Positions 1-6,185 of a DNA stretch of 7,380 nucleotides are shown in pieces. The DNA is taken from NCBI GenBank assembly GCA_021798095.1, contig JAJZYL010000063.1:1-7380 (forward strand), read 5' to 3'. The number at the start of each line of letters is the position of its first letter. Within the stretch, counting starts at the first letter, position 1. The notes beneath the pieces were generated by a model. That model saw nothing but the letters and a program-made list of their open reading frames with translations, was not told the origin of the DNA and did not search any database. This DNA is from an archaeon. GTDB lineage: Archaea; Thermoproteota; Nitrososphaeria; Conexivisphaerales; UBA164. Both the position numbers and the translations under genes were made by a program.

Positions 1-1
1 T

Positions 2-310
2 ATGTCTTCGCCAATCGTTAATGCTATCAAGAAGGCCAAGAGGTTCGCCCTGACCATCCTTCGAGATGACCAGACCGAAGTTTCAAAGACCTTTGCATCA
101 CATAGCATCAATAAATTCGATAATATAGGGAAGAGCATGTATGAAGGCCTGCCATATATCGACGGGCTTGTGACGATGTTTGTTGAACTGAGGGATATAA
201 AGGAGGCCTATGACCATGTGCTGTTTATGGGTGACGTCATCGATGGCCATACAGGTGAAGGAAGGCCTCTCCTCTACTGGAACAGGGATTACCGCGCGTT
301 CCAATATTAA
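2..310 (+). CDS. Flavin reductase-like FMN-binding protein, 3' part (5' end outside window)
   Basis: The 102 visible residues fit the C-terminal two thirds of a flavin reductase-like (FMN-binding split-barrel) domain. Such proteins usually run to about 160-200 residues and bind FMN or reduce flavin with NAD(P)H. Family-like features are K-R-F-A-L-T-I-L near residue 13, a Q..VSKTFAS segment near 24-33, AYDHVLFMGDV near 69-79 (the DH before the last strands, as in the family's GDH motif), and the ending PLLYWNRDYRAF near 89-100. The ATG at position 2 is probably an internal methionine, because the family's N-terminal strands that precede this segment are missing and the frame is open to the window edge. 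The stop is TAA at 308-310. The substrate or electron acceptor cannot be told. Assignment is from remembered family pattern only. Confidence 0.72.
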   Translation: MSSPIVNAIKKAKRFALTILRDDQTEVSKTFASHSINKFDNIGKSMYEGLPYIDGLVTMFVELRDIKEAYDHVLFMGDVIDGHTGEGRPLLYWNRDYRAFQY

Positions 311-369
311 CCCAAAAGCCATTAATGTTATGAAGAAACCTCCATATACCCCATATCATATAGCGTTTC

Positions 370-425
370 TTGCGCTTCATAAACGCAAAGTTTTTATTTC
401 GCTATTTCATTGCTATGTATGAGGT
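370..425 (+). promoter_or_regulatory. Probable promoter and ribosome binding site of the 59-codon gene
   Basis: The gap after the flavin reductase-like gene is AT-rich. Two TATA-like stretches are present: TTCATAAA at about 376-383 and TTTTTATTT at 391-399. The second lies about 25-30 bases before position 420, the usual distance from TATA centre to start of transcription in archaea. GAGGT at 421-425 is a Shine-Dalgarno match just before the ATG at 429, with short spacing. A weak hairpin (TTGCG at 370-374 with CGCAA at 384-388) before the T-run could instead serve as the 3' end of the upstream gene, so the role of the T-run is ambiguous. Confidence 0.4.
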
Positions 426-428
426 ATA

Positions 429-608
429 ATGCCAACATATAATAAAGGACAAACGTGGGGTGCGCTCAAGAAGGCATGGAAGGCTTACAAGATTGCTAAG
501 GTGCAGAAGGATAAGGCGAAGATGGCCGAATACGCCAAGAGGATAAGGACGCTTCAGGAGGAACTCGGCCTGCAAAAGGCAGCATTTCCTGACCTAGGCC
601 TGTCCTAA
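429..608 (+). CDS. Small basic helical protein of unknown function (59 aa)
   Basis: ATG at 429 opens a 59-codon frame ending at TAA 606-608. The product starts MPTYNKGQTWGALKKAWKAY and ends KAAFPDLGLS. It is rich in Lys (11 by my count), with a basic first half. Positions 30-50 look like an amphipathic helix with regularly spaced hydrophobic residues (A-Y-A-I-L-L), compatible with a short coiled coil or RNA/protein-binding helix. There is no signal peptide, membrane segment or cysteine. Support for it being real: a GAGGT ribosome binding site 3 bases before the start, TATA-like boxes upstream, a strong T-run directly after the stop, and amino-acid use that looks like protein. I do not recognise the family. 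It stands alone, converging on the GTPase gene. Confidence 0.65.
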   Translation: MPTYNKGQTWGALKKAWKAYKIAKVQKDKAKMAEYAKRIRTLQEELGLQKAAFPDLGLS

Positions 609-618
609 GCTAAATATA

Positions 619-649
619 ACTTATTTTTTATTTTTTTATTTATTTTTAC
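619..649 (+). terminator. T-run terminator after the 59-codon gene
   Basis: Immediately after the TAA at 606-608 the plus strand carries runs of six, seven and five T separated by single A or ATTTA. Oligo-T runs without a strong hairpin are the usual archaeal termination signal. The run overlaps the last codons (Lys-Asn-Lys-stop) of the converging GTPase gene, so the two genes share this 3' boundary. Confidence 0.6.
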
Positions 650-1835
650 CAGCCATACGAGAAGTCGATACAATTTTTATTATGTCATCGTCCTTTAATT
701 CGTAATCCGCTCCCAATTTCATCTTTGTACGGGCATCCACCGCATAAAGGAACCCATCGCCTAGGTCCGTATGAACGATATAAGCGAGCTCCCTCGCTGT
801 GGTGCCCTTTTTTACTATAAATGTATCAGGCAATACGTTCCCCTTTTTGTCGCTGAACCTGTTCTCATCCTCTACAGGATACACGCCTATTGACATGAGA
901 AGTTCATAATATGTTTCGTTGATGGCTCGCTGAACGCCAGTGGACCCGTACTTATCAATAATGGATGTAATTGTGTCGAGCGCTCGGCGTTGCTGCTCTG
1001 TGAGGAGGCCCGGGTTGGTGACCTCGAACGAACTCTGGCCTGCTTCATAACGTATTACACCCTTTTCGGCGGCCTTCTTAAGCAACAATTCGGCCTCGCC
1101 TGAAGCCGGTACCACCGGCCTTCCAGACTTCCTTATCCTTTCTATGTTTTCTTCGGCCGAGATGGCATCGGCCTTATTGGCGACTACCAGTATTGGCTTT
1201 GCCATCTTCCTAACCTTCCGCGCAAAGTCCACTAGCAGGTCGTCATTCCATTCTCTCAATTTTACGTCGTATCCCTTGAGGACCTCCTTAATAGTTCCTG
1301 CCCGGATGCCCAGTCCGCTCAACCTGGAGGCCATGATTTCGTTTACCTCTTCAGCGCTGGCGGCCTTGGATATCTTTGAGACGTCCTTCCTGATTGTGCC
1401 TGCTATCCACATATCAATTTCGTCCTCGATAAATTCTATATCGTTTAACGGGTCATTTGAAGGCGAACTCAGGACCTCTCCGCCCGGCCCGGTGTATCCG
1501 CTGGCGTCCACCACATGTATCAGCGCATCAGCCTTCATCACTTCATCCAGGAATTGATTGCCAAGCCCCTCCCCCCGCCAGGCGTTCCTTATTAACCCAG
1601 GAAGGTCTACGAGCTTCACCGGCACATACCTTATCCCATTTTCGCATCTGGAGTTCCTCGGATTGTCGGTAACGCCAAGCTCACGGCAAACGCAGCGTCT
1701 GGTGACCCACGCTACACCGATGTTGGGGGTCACCGTTGTGAATGGATAGTTGCCGGTCTTGGCCGATAACATGGTCGCGGCGTTAAAGAACGTCGATTTA
1801 CCGGCGTTCGGCTTTCCTATCAATCCCGCCAGCAA
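636..1835 (-). CDS. Archaeal Obg/YchF-family GTPase with C-terminal TGS domain
   Basis: The 399-residue product is a TRAFAC GTPase of the Obg/YchF group, close in length to remembered archaeal homologues (about 390-400). Visible motifs: P-loop GKPNAGKST at 7-15, switch I region around TTVTPN 33-38, DLPGL (G3) at 77-81, NKAD (G4) at 220-223, probable G5 around PASGEAE 243-249, and a TGS domain at about 315-392. A canonical NKAD predicts guanine specificity, unlike bacterial YchF or human OLA1, which have NxxE and prefer ATP; automatic labels of 'ATPase YchF' may therefore mislead. Family members associate with ribosomes and translation; the exact role in archaea is unsettled. The start is TTG at 1835: an upstream in-frame TGA at 1868-1866 leaves no ATG or GTG, and homologues begin a few residues before the P-loop. 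It lies 53 bases after dnaG on the same strand, so co-transcription is likely. Confidence 0.93.
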   Translation of the reverse strand: MLAGLIGKPNAGKSTFFNAATMLSAKTGNYPFTTVTPNIGVAWVTRRCVCRELGVTDNPRNSRCENGIRYVPVKLVDLPGLIRNAWRGEGLGNQFLDEVMKADALIHVVDASGYTGPGGEVLSSPSNDPLNDIEFIEDEIDMWIAGTIRKDVSKISKAASAEEVNEIMASRLSGLGIRAGTIKEVLKGYDVKLREWNDDLLVDFARKVRKMAKPILVVANKADAISAEENIERIRKSGRPVVPASGEAELLLKKAAEKGVIRYEAGQSSFEVTNPGLLTEQQRRALDTITSIIDKYGSTGVQRAINETYYELLMSIGVYPVEDENRFSDKKGNVLPDTFIVKKGTTARELAYIVHTDLGDGFLYAVDARTKMKLGADYELKDDDIIKIVSTSRMAGKNK

Positions 1836-1853
1836 TTTAGCTACACGACCAAG

Positions 1854-1875
1854 GGCCCGGCACCGTCACCGGGCC
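1854..1875 (-). promoter_or_regulatory. GC-only hairpin between dnaG and the GTPase gene
   Basis: GGCCCGG (1854-1860) and CCGGGCC (1869-1875) form a perfect 7-bp stem with an 8-base loop. It occupies the middle of the 53-base gap between the dnaG stop and the GTPase TTG. No T-run follows it on the minus strand, so it does not look like a terminator. The stem ends 18 bases before the TTG, and no Shine-Dalgarno motif is visible between. It could be an mRNA processing or stability element, or affect GTPase translation; this is inference. Confidence 0.4.
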
Positions 1876-1888
1876 AAAATTATTACGT

Positions 1889-3103
1889 TCACTGGACATC
1901 CAACTGGGAAAAGGTATAGACCTGGATGGCCTGAGGCACATCAAGCCCATCACCTAGCTTGTAGCCTACGATCGCCTTATAGTTAGCCTTCGATGCCGAC
2001 TCGATCACCCTTTGAGTGACTATCCCGTCAAATATCAAATACGCCCCATCCTTGGTCATCTGGAGGTTTCGCAGCATATCATTTACGGGTAACCTGGCAA
2101 GCACGCTGAGCTTCTCATCCAATATGCACCCCTCAAGCGTCTCCTTAAGGGACGGGTAGAGCTCCTTTACCTTGTCAAGCAATTCCTTGTTTATAGGCGG
2201 CGGAGCTTCAACCTTCAACTCCTCCTTTGTTTCTGTCCTTAGCTCCGTCCTTGGCTCCGTCCTTGGCTCTCCTCTGACCTTGGCTTCAGCCTTTACAGCC
2301 TCAGCCCTTGATAGGTGAGCGTCAAGTATATCCTTTATCTGTGAAGGGGTCAGTTCCTCCACTTCTTTGCCGGTCGGCGCCCTCAGCACGGGGACCCTTC
2401 CCAGCATCTGCTCCACCTCCTTTTGAATCAGGTCGCCTCCCCTGTCTCCGTCCAGGAAGGCTATGAAGTTCCTCTTCCCTTTCAGCTTTATGACGCTATC
2501 GGGCAGTTTTACGCCGTTCAGCGCTATGGTGTTTTCGAATCCGGCTCTCATGAGGTTTATGATGTCTGCCCTGCCTTCAACGAGTATTATATCCTTAGAC
2601 TCGTTGGCCAGAGGGCCTGCCGGCAGCTTATCTTCACCGAACTCGCTAACCTTATTCGGCTTCAGAGTGTCGTAGACCTCGTTCTGCGCCCTTTCACCTT
2701 CACTGGAGGACTTGATGTACCAGTCCTTAAGTATCTCCTTAGCCCTTTCAGTTATCTGCTTCCTCTTCGTTGCCCTTATATCTTCAATGCTTACCAGCTG
2801 GAATTTAGAGTTACATGGGCCCACTTTTTCAACACTTTCAATGGCGGCAGCTATGAGGCTAGTCATGGTTATGTCTGCCGATGAAGGAATCGTTACTTCT
2901 CCTGTGACAAGGTCATTCTTGCTCTGTGCGTTAAGCTCTATCCTTCCGATCTTCCAGTTCTTCTGAAGCTCATTAAGGTCCAGCTCCGGGCCAAAAAGCC
3001 CCTCAGTCTGTCCGAATATCGCTCCAATGATGTCGGCCTTTTCAACAATGCCCTCTATTTTAAATTTTAACTTAATTAAATATTTTATCGTACCATCTGT
3101 CAA
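1889..3103 (-). CDS. dnaG: DNA primase-like DnaG, archaeal type (TOPRIM)
   Basis: The 404-residue product is archaeal DnaG. The N-terminal block contains the family signature GAIFGQTEGLFG at about 27-38, followed by ELDLNELQKNWKIGRIEL. A TOPRIM domain spans about 168-245, with the catalytic Glu in VEGRAD (E176) and the metal-binding Asp pair in FLDGDRGG (D218, D220), then GKEVEEL at 245-251, typical of the family. A charged, low-complexity linker (about 262-303) contains the tandem units PRTE-PRTE-LRTE, before a C-terminal segment at about 305-404. Archaeal DnaG is known to have primase activity in some species and to associate with the exosome, where it aids binding of A-rich RNA; the bacterial zinc-finger and helicase-binding domains are absent. 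The start is TTG at 3103: an in-frame TAA lies directly upstream, and the N-terminus matches where the family begins. It is the first gene of a minus-strand unit with the GTPase. Confidence 0.95.
   Translation of the reverse strand: MTDGTIKYLIKLKFKIEGIVEKADIIGAIFGQTEGLFGPELDLNELQKNWKIGRIELNAQSKNDLVTGEVTIPSSADITMTSLIAAAIESVEKVGPCNSKFQLVSIEDIRATKRKQITERAKEILKDWYIKSSSEGERAQNEVYDTLKPNKVSEFGEDKLPAGPLANESKDIILVEGRADIINLMRAGFENTIALNGVKLPDSVIKLKGKRNFIAFLDGDRGGDLIQKEVEQMLGRVPVLRAPTGKEVEELTPSQIKDILDAHLSRAEAVKAEAKVRGEPRTEPRTELRTETKEELKVEAPPPINKELLDKVKELYPSLKETLEGCILDEKLSVLARLPVNDMLRNLQMTKDGAYLIFDGIVTQRVIESASKANYKAIVGYKLGDGLDVPQAIQVYTFSQLDVQ
2231..2266. repeat. Three 12-bp tandem units inside dnaG
   Basis: Three consecutive 12-base units lie at 2231-2242, 2243-2254 and 2255-2266. 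The last two are identical (CTCCGTCCTTGG) and the first differs at a few bases. In frame they encode the DnaG linker residues 280-291 as PRTE, PRTE, LRTE. Unit length is a multiple of three, so copy-number changes would keep the frame. Confidence 0.8.
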
Positions 3104-3155
3104 TTAATATCATCTGTTCCTTGCCTATATGCCAAAACTCGGCCTTAAAAATATT
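3104..3155 (-). promoter_or_regulatory. dnaG promoter and leader
   Basis: Reading the minus strand, AATATTTTTAAGG at 3155-3143 is a TATA-like box. A start of transcription about 25 bases on, near 3123, would leave a leader of roughly 20 bases before the TTG at 3103. The leader has only weak ribosome-binding matches (AAGGAA about 13 bases before the start, GATGAT closer in). Positions are inferred from spacing. Confidence 0.4.
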
Positions 3156-3330
3156 TGTAGGGAATGCCCGCTCACGGTCGCGCCCTGTGACGCTCTATTT
3201 CGCTAAGGCGCGTGAGCTTCCCTGAAGGTTATATCCCCTGCGAGTTCGTCAGCCAGCCAATAATTGCGGTTTGATAAAACTACACCTGCTGGCGAGGCCA
3301 GCGTCAAGCTCTGAGGCCTTTGCTCAGGAA
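3156..3330. ncRNA. Candidate structured RNA in the divergent intergenic region (strand unresolved)
   Basis: This GC-rich stretch between the dnaG and amidohydrolase promoters carries several inverted repeats in a row. (1) AGGGAA 3159-3164 with TTCCCT 3218-3223, stacked directly on GCTCACG 3170-3176 with CGTGAGC 3211-3217 and CGCC 3181-3184 with GGCG 3207-3210: about 17 paired bases with bulges on one side only. (2) 3227-3235 with 3273-3281, 8 of 9 pairs, ACA following on the plus strand. (3) GCTGGC 3288-3293 with GCCAGC 3297-3302. (4) CTGAG 3311-3315 with CTCAG 3323-3327. On the minus strand an ACA directly follows stem 1, then ATATTTTT, a possible terminator. No match to SRP RNA, RNase P RNA, 5S rRNA or a tRNA is apparent. 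An H/ACA-like guide is conceivable but the unpaired pockets do not fit well. It could also be operator DNA or chance. Confidence 0.3.
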
Positions 3331-3354
3331 CAGCTGACTGATCATCATGGATAT

Positions 3355-3364
3355 CTTTTTAAAT
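3355..3364 (+). promoter_or_regulatory. TATA box of the amidohydrolase gene
   Basis: CTTTTTAAAT is a good archaeal TATA-like box. Its centre is about 26 bases before the ATG at 3386, so transcription should begin at or within a few bases of that codon, giving a leaderless mRNA. No Shine-Dalgarno motif stands before 3386, in agreement. The same bases read on the other strand (ATTTAAAAAG) are also TATA-like and could drive minus-strand transcription of the intergenic region. Confidence 0.5.
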
Positions 3365-3385
3365 GTACCAGAGACATTGTCAATC

Positions 3386-4723
3386 ATGACTTTTGATCTT
3401 ATCATCAAGAACGGCATGATCGCCATGGAAGGGGAAGGGATGGTTAACGCTGACCTTGCCATTGAGGGCGGCAGGATAACGGCGATGGGCGCGAACCTAA
3501 ATGGAAGATCGGCTGAGAAGGTCATAGACGCCACCGGAATGCAGGTGCTCCCTGGCGCTATAGACCCACACTCCCATACAAACGACCCCGGTTACTTGAA
3601 TAGGGAAGATTTTGCACACGCAGGACGCGCTGCCCTTCTTGGAGGGGTGACTACATATATCGAAATGCCGCTGGTCAAGGATATAGATGATGAAACCAGC
3701 CTAAAGGAGAGGATAGATGATGGGAGCAGATCAGCCCTTACTGATTTCTCCATATACGCTGGGTTCATTAGGGAAAAGAATTACGGTGCCGTTAAGGGCC
3801 TGAGCAAGATGGGGGTCAGGGCCTTTAAGATATTTACATGCAGGCCGTTCCAGGCAAGCGATGACACCATATACAAAATTGAAGAGGAAACTGCAACCAC
3901 GGACTCAATAGCCACCTTCCACGCAGAGGATGAGACGATCATCAACCTGATGACCAACCGCCTGGCCAACCGGCGGGATCAGATAGCTGTACATGAAGCA
4001 AGGCCTCCCGAGGCTGAAGCCTCGGCAATTCACAGGGTCGGGATCTATTCCCGGCTAACGCACAGCCCCATTCATATAGCGCACCTGAGCTCGGAGATGG
4101 GGGCGCAGACAATCAGGGAACTGAAGAGGCTAAGGGTGGATATAACGAGCGAAACCTGCCCGCATTACCTGATATTTACCAGGAAGGACGTGGAGAAGCT
4201 GGGGCCGTACATAAAGATGTCGCCATCGCTCAAGTCAAGCAATGACGTTGATGCCCTATGGGCCGCCTTAGATGATGGAACAGTGGAGATGGTGGCCACT
4301 GACCACGCTCCTGGGACCAGGGCTGAAAAGGAGATAGGATGGGAGGACCCATGGAAGGCGTGGGGGGGAGTCCCGGGGCTCGCCACTATGTTCCCCCTCC
4401 TGTACACATATGGGTTCATAAAGGGCCGGCTATCGCTGAATAGCCTTCTTAAGGTATCCTCATCAAACGCTGCCTCCAGATTTGGATTAAAAGGAAAGGG
4501 AAAGCTCATTGTCGGGAACTCGGCGGATGTTATTATCATAGATCCAAAGTACGAAAGGAAGGTGGAAGGGGCTGACCTCTACAAGGTCGGTTACTCTCCA
4601 TTCGATGGAATGATGCTCAAGGGATGGCCTAAATACGTAATCAGGAGGGGAGAGCTGGTAGTGGAGGACTGGGAACTGATAGCCAAGCCCGGAAGCGGCA
4701 AATACATAAAAATGGAGCGCTAG
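3386..4723 (+). CDS. Cyclic amidohydrolase of the allantoinase/dihydroorotase family
   Basis: The 445-residue product is a metal-dependent amidohydrolase (TIM barrel plus small beta-sandwich) that hydrolyses a cyclic amide. Numbered from 3386: metal-binding HSH at 62-64 within DPHSHTNDPG, the Lys expected to be carboxylated in AFKIF (K148), metal His in FHAED (H179) and AHLSS (H233), ETCPHYL at 256-262, and the catalytic Asp in TDHAPG (D306). SPFDGMMLKG...RRGELV near the end matches the sandwich return. Dihydroorotases normally have HxHxR, the Arg binding the substrate carboxylate; here Asn66 stands in that place, as in allantoinase (HxHxN), and ETCPHYL is also allantoinase-like. The substrate is therefore open. 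An ATG at 3347 in frame is rejected as the start: it lies upstream of the TATA box, and homologues begin MxDLIIKNG as here. It is first in a unit with rtcB, 22 bases or more ahead. Confidence 0.88.
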   Translation: MTFDLIIKNGMIAMEGEGMVNADLAIEGGRITAMGANLNGRSAEKVIDATGMQVLPGAIDPHSHTNDPGYLNREDFAHAGRAALLGGVTTYIEMPLVKDIDDETSLKERIDDGSRSALTDFSIYAGFIREKNYGAVKGLSKMGVRAFKIFTCRPFQASDDTIYKIEEETATTDSIATFHAEDETIINLMTNRLANRRDQIAVHEARPPEAEASAIHRVGIYSRLTHSPIHIAHLSSEMGAQTIRELKRLRVDITSETCPHYLIFTRKDVEKLGPYIKMSPSLKSSNDVDALWAALDDGTVEMVATDHAPGTRAEKEIGWEDPWKAWGGVPGLATMFPLLYTYGFIKGRLSLNSLLKVSSSNAASRFGLKGKGKLIVGNSADVIIIDPKYERKVEGADLYKVGYSPFDGMMLKGWPKYVIRRGELVVEDWELIAKPGSGKYIKMER

Positions 4724-4734
4724 GGCTAGAGAAC

Positions 4735-4741
4735 AGGGGGT
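4735..4741 (+). promoter_or_regulatory. Strong ribosome binding site placed for a non-AUG rtcB start
   Basis: AGGGGGT is a Shine-Dalgarno match just after the amidohydrolase stop at 4723. It lies about 68 bases before the first canonical in-frame rtcB start (ATG 4809), too far to serve it, but 4-7 bases before in-frame ATT 4746 and ATA 4749. No good Shine-Dalgarno motif precedes 4809. It therefore points to initiation near 4746-4749. Confidence 0.5.
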
Positions 4742-4808
4742 CATCATTATAAACATCAAAAAGACCGCAGGGCAAACCTGGGAGATATCGGCTGACCAGT
4801 ACGCAGGC

Positions 4809-6185
4809 ATGAAAGTGCCGGTCAAAATCTACGCTAATGAAGCCCTTTTGGAGAAGATGCAGCAGGATAGGACGATATCTCAGGCTATAAATGTCTCAAA
4901 GCTTCCGGGAATCAGGAAGTTCTCCATGGTCATGCCTGACGGCCACGAAGGATACGGATTTCCCATTGGTGGGGTGGCCGCCTTTGGAGAAGATGGCGTA
5001 ATCAGCCCCGGAGGGGTCGGTTATGATATCAACTGTGGCGTCCGACTGGTCCGGACCAACCTTACCATGGCTGAAATAAAGCCAAAGCTTAATGCCCTGC
5101 TGGACAGCATGTACAGGAACGTGCCCAGCGGCCTCGGAAGCAGCAGCGGTTTCAGGTTCAACATGACCGCGCTTGATGATATTACAAAGGAAGGCGTCAG
5201 GTGGGCCGTCGAAAATGGATATGCGATAGAGGACGATTTCGAATACTGCGAGGAGAACGGCAGCATAGGCGGCGCTGACCCATCCAAGGTTTCCAAGGAG
5301 GCTAAGTCAAGGGGAGGTAAGCAGCTGGGGAGCCTCGGGAGCGGAAATCACTTCCTTGAAATTGAAGCCGTAGACCGGATATTTGACGAACGTAGCGCTA
5401 AGCGCATGGGCATCGTCAGGCAGGGCCAGATACTGATCCTTATTCATACGGGAAGCAGGGGGTATGGCCACCAGACCTGCAGCGACTACCTGCAGAAGAT
5501 GGAGAACGCAAGCCACCGCTATAATATAGATCTGCCCGACCGTGAGCTTGCAGCGGTGCCGGTTACTAGCAGGGAAGGTGAAGACTACATTTCAGCTATG
5601 CGCAGCGCCGCAAACTTTGCATGGGTAAACCGCCAATTGATTACTCATATGGTGAGAAAGAGCTTCAGCATCATCAACAGCGACTTCGAAAAGTTGGATA
5701 TGAAACTGGTATACGATGTAGCCCACAACATAGCAAAGAAGGAGGAGCATATGGTGGATGGGGAAAATCAGACGCTTTACGTGCACAGGAAGGGGGCCAC
5801 AAGGGCCTTCGGCGCCGGTTCCAAATTTATACCGCAGGAATACAGGGATATAGGACAGCCGGTCCTGATACCAGGAAGTATGGGGACTGCCAGCTACGTC
5901 ATGCTTGGGCAGAGCGGGAACGATACGCTTAGCTTCGGGAGCGCGGCACATGGGGCTGGCAGGTTCATGAGCAGGAGCAGCGCAAGGAGACGCTACCCAT
6001 ATGAGGGGCTGATGAGCGACCTGCGAAGGAGGGGGATACAGGTCAGAGCGGCAAGCACTGACACGGTAACGGAGGAGGCCCCGGGCGCCTACAAGGATGT
6101 CGATGTAGTAGCTGAAGTGACCGAACTGGCCGGGCTCGCAAAAAGGGTAGCCAGGCTGACCCCCGTTGGAGTAGTGAAGGGTTGA
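4809..6185 (+). CDS. rtcB: RNA-splicing ligase RtcB
   Basis: RtcB joins 2',3'-cyclic phosphate (or 3'-phosphate) and 5'-OH RNA ends, using GTP and Mn2+ through a guanylated histidine; in archaea it ligates tRNA exons after intron removal. Numbered from the ATG at 4809: MPDGHEGYGFPIGG at 42-55, metal ligands D73 and C76 in YDINCGVR, H181 in SGNHFLE, H213 in IHTGSRG, H306 in YDVAHN, the guanylation histidine H381 in AHGAGR, EEAPGAYKDVD at 422-432 and the terminal Lys-Gly that contacts GMP. All catalytic residues are present and there is no intein. The 458 residues are about 22 short of the usual 480. The frame continues upstream, open from 4710, encoding IINIKKTAGQTWEISADQYAG, which resembles the normal N-terminus (W-E-I before M-x-V-P). 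No ATG, GTG or TTG exists there, so the true start is probably ATT 4746 or ATA 4749. I give 4809 as the first canonical codon. The stop overlaps the next gene by one base. Confidence 0.95.
   Translation: MKVPVKIYANEALLEKMQQDRTISQAINVSKLPGIRKFSMVMPDGHEGYGFPIGGVAAFGEDGVISPGGVGYDINCGVRLVRTNLTMAEIKPKLNALLDSMYRNVPSGLGSSSGFRFNMTALDDITKEGVRWAVENGYAIEDDFEYCEENGSIGGADPSKVSKEAKSRGGKQLGSLGSGNHFLEIEAVDRIFDERSAKRMGIVRQGQILILIHTGSRGYGHQTCSDYLQKMENASHRYNIDLPDRELAAVPVTSREGEDYISAMRSAANFAWVNRQLITHMVRKSFSIINSDFEKLDMKLVYDVAHNIAKKEEHMVDGENQTLYVHRKGATRAFGAGSKFIPQEYRDIGQPVLIPGSMGTASYVMLGQSGNDTLSFGSAAHGAGRFMSRSSARRRYPYEGLMSDLRRRGIQVRAASTDTVTEEAPGAYKDVDVVAEVTELAGLAKRVARLTPVGVVKG

Noticed and set aside
2423..2884. 153-residue plus-strand open frame inside dnaG
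   Set aside because: It is fully antisense to a well-supported gene with catalytic motifs; a shadow frame.
3159..3284. Firm assignment of the intergenic hairpins as H/ACA guide RNA
   Set aside because: ACA trinucleotides follow stems on both strands, but the internal loops are one-sided or too small for a normal pseudouridylation pocket, and the spacing to ACA is short.
3311..3349. Minus-strand box C/D guide RNA (ATGATGA followed by CTGA 14 bases on)
   Set aside because: The C and first D-like boxes fit, but no C' box follows at the required short distance and no second D box closes the unit.
3347..3385. Earlier ATG at 3347 as start of the amidohydrolase
   Set aside because: It lies upstream of the TATA box at 3355-3364, and the 13 extra residues do not resemble the family, which begins at the position encoded from 3386.
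5592..5951. 119-residue minus-strand frame inside rtcB
   Set aside because: Antisense to conserved RtcB residues, with no start signals or family resemblance.
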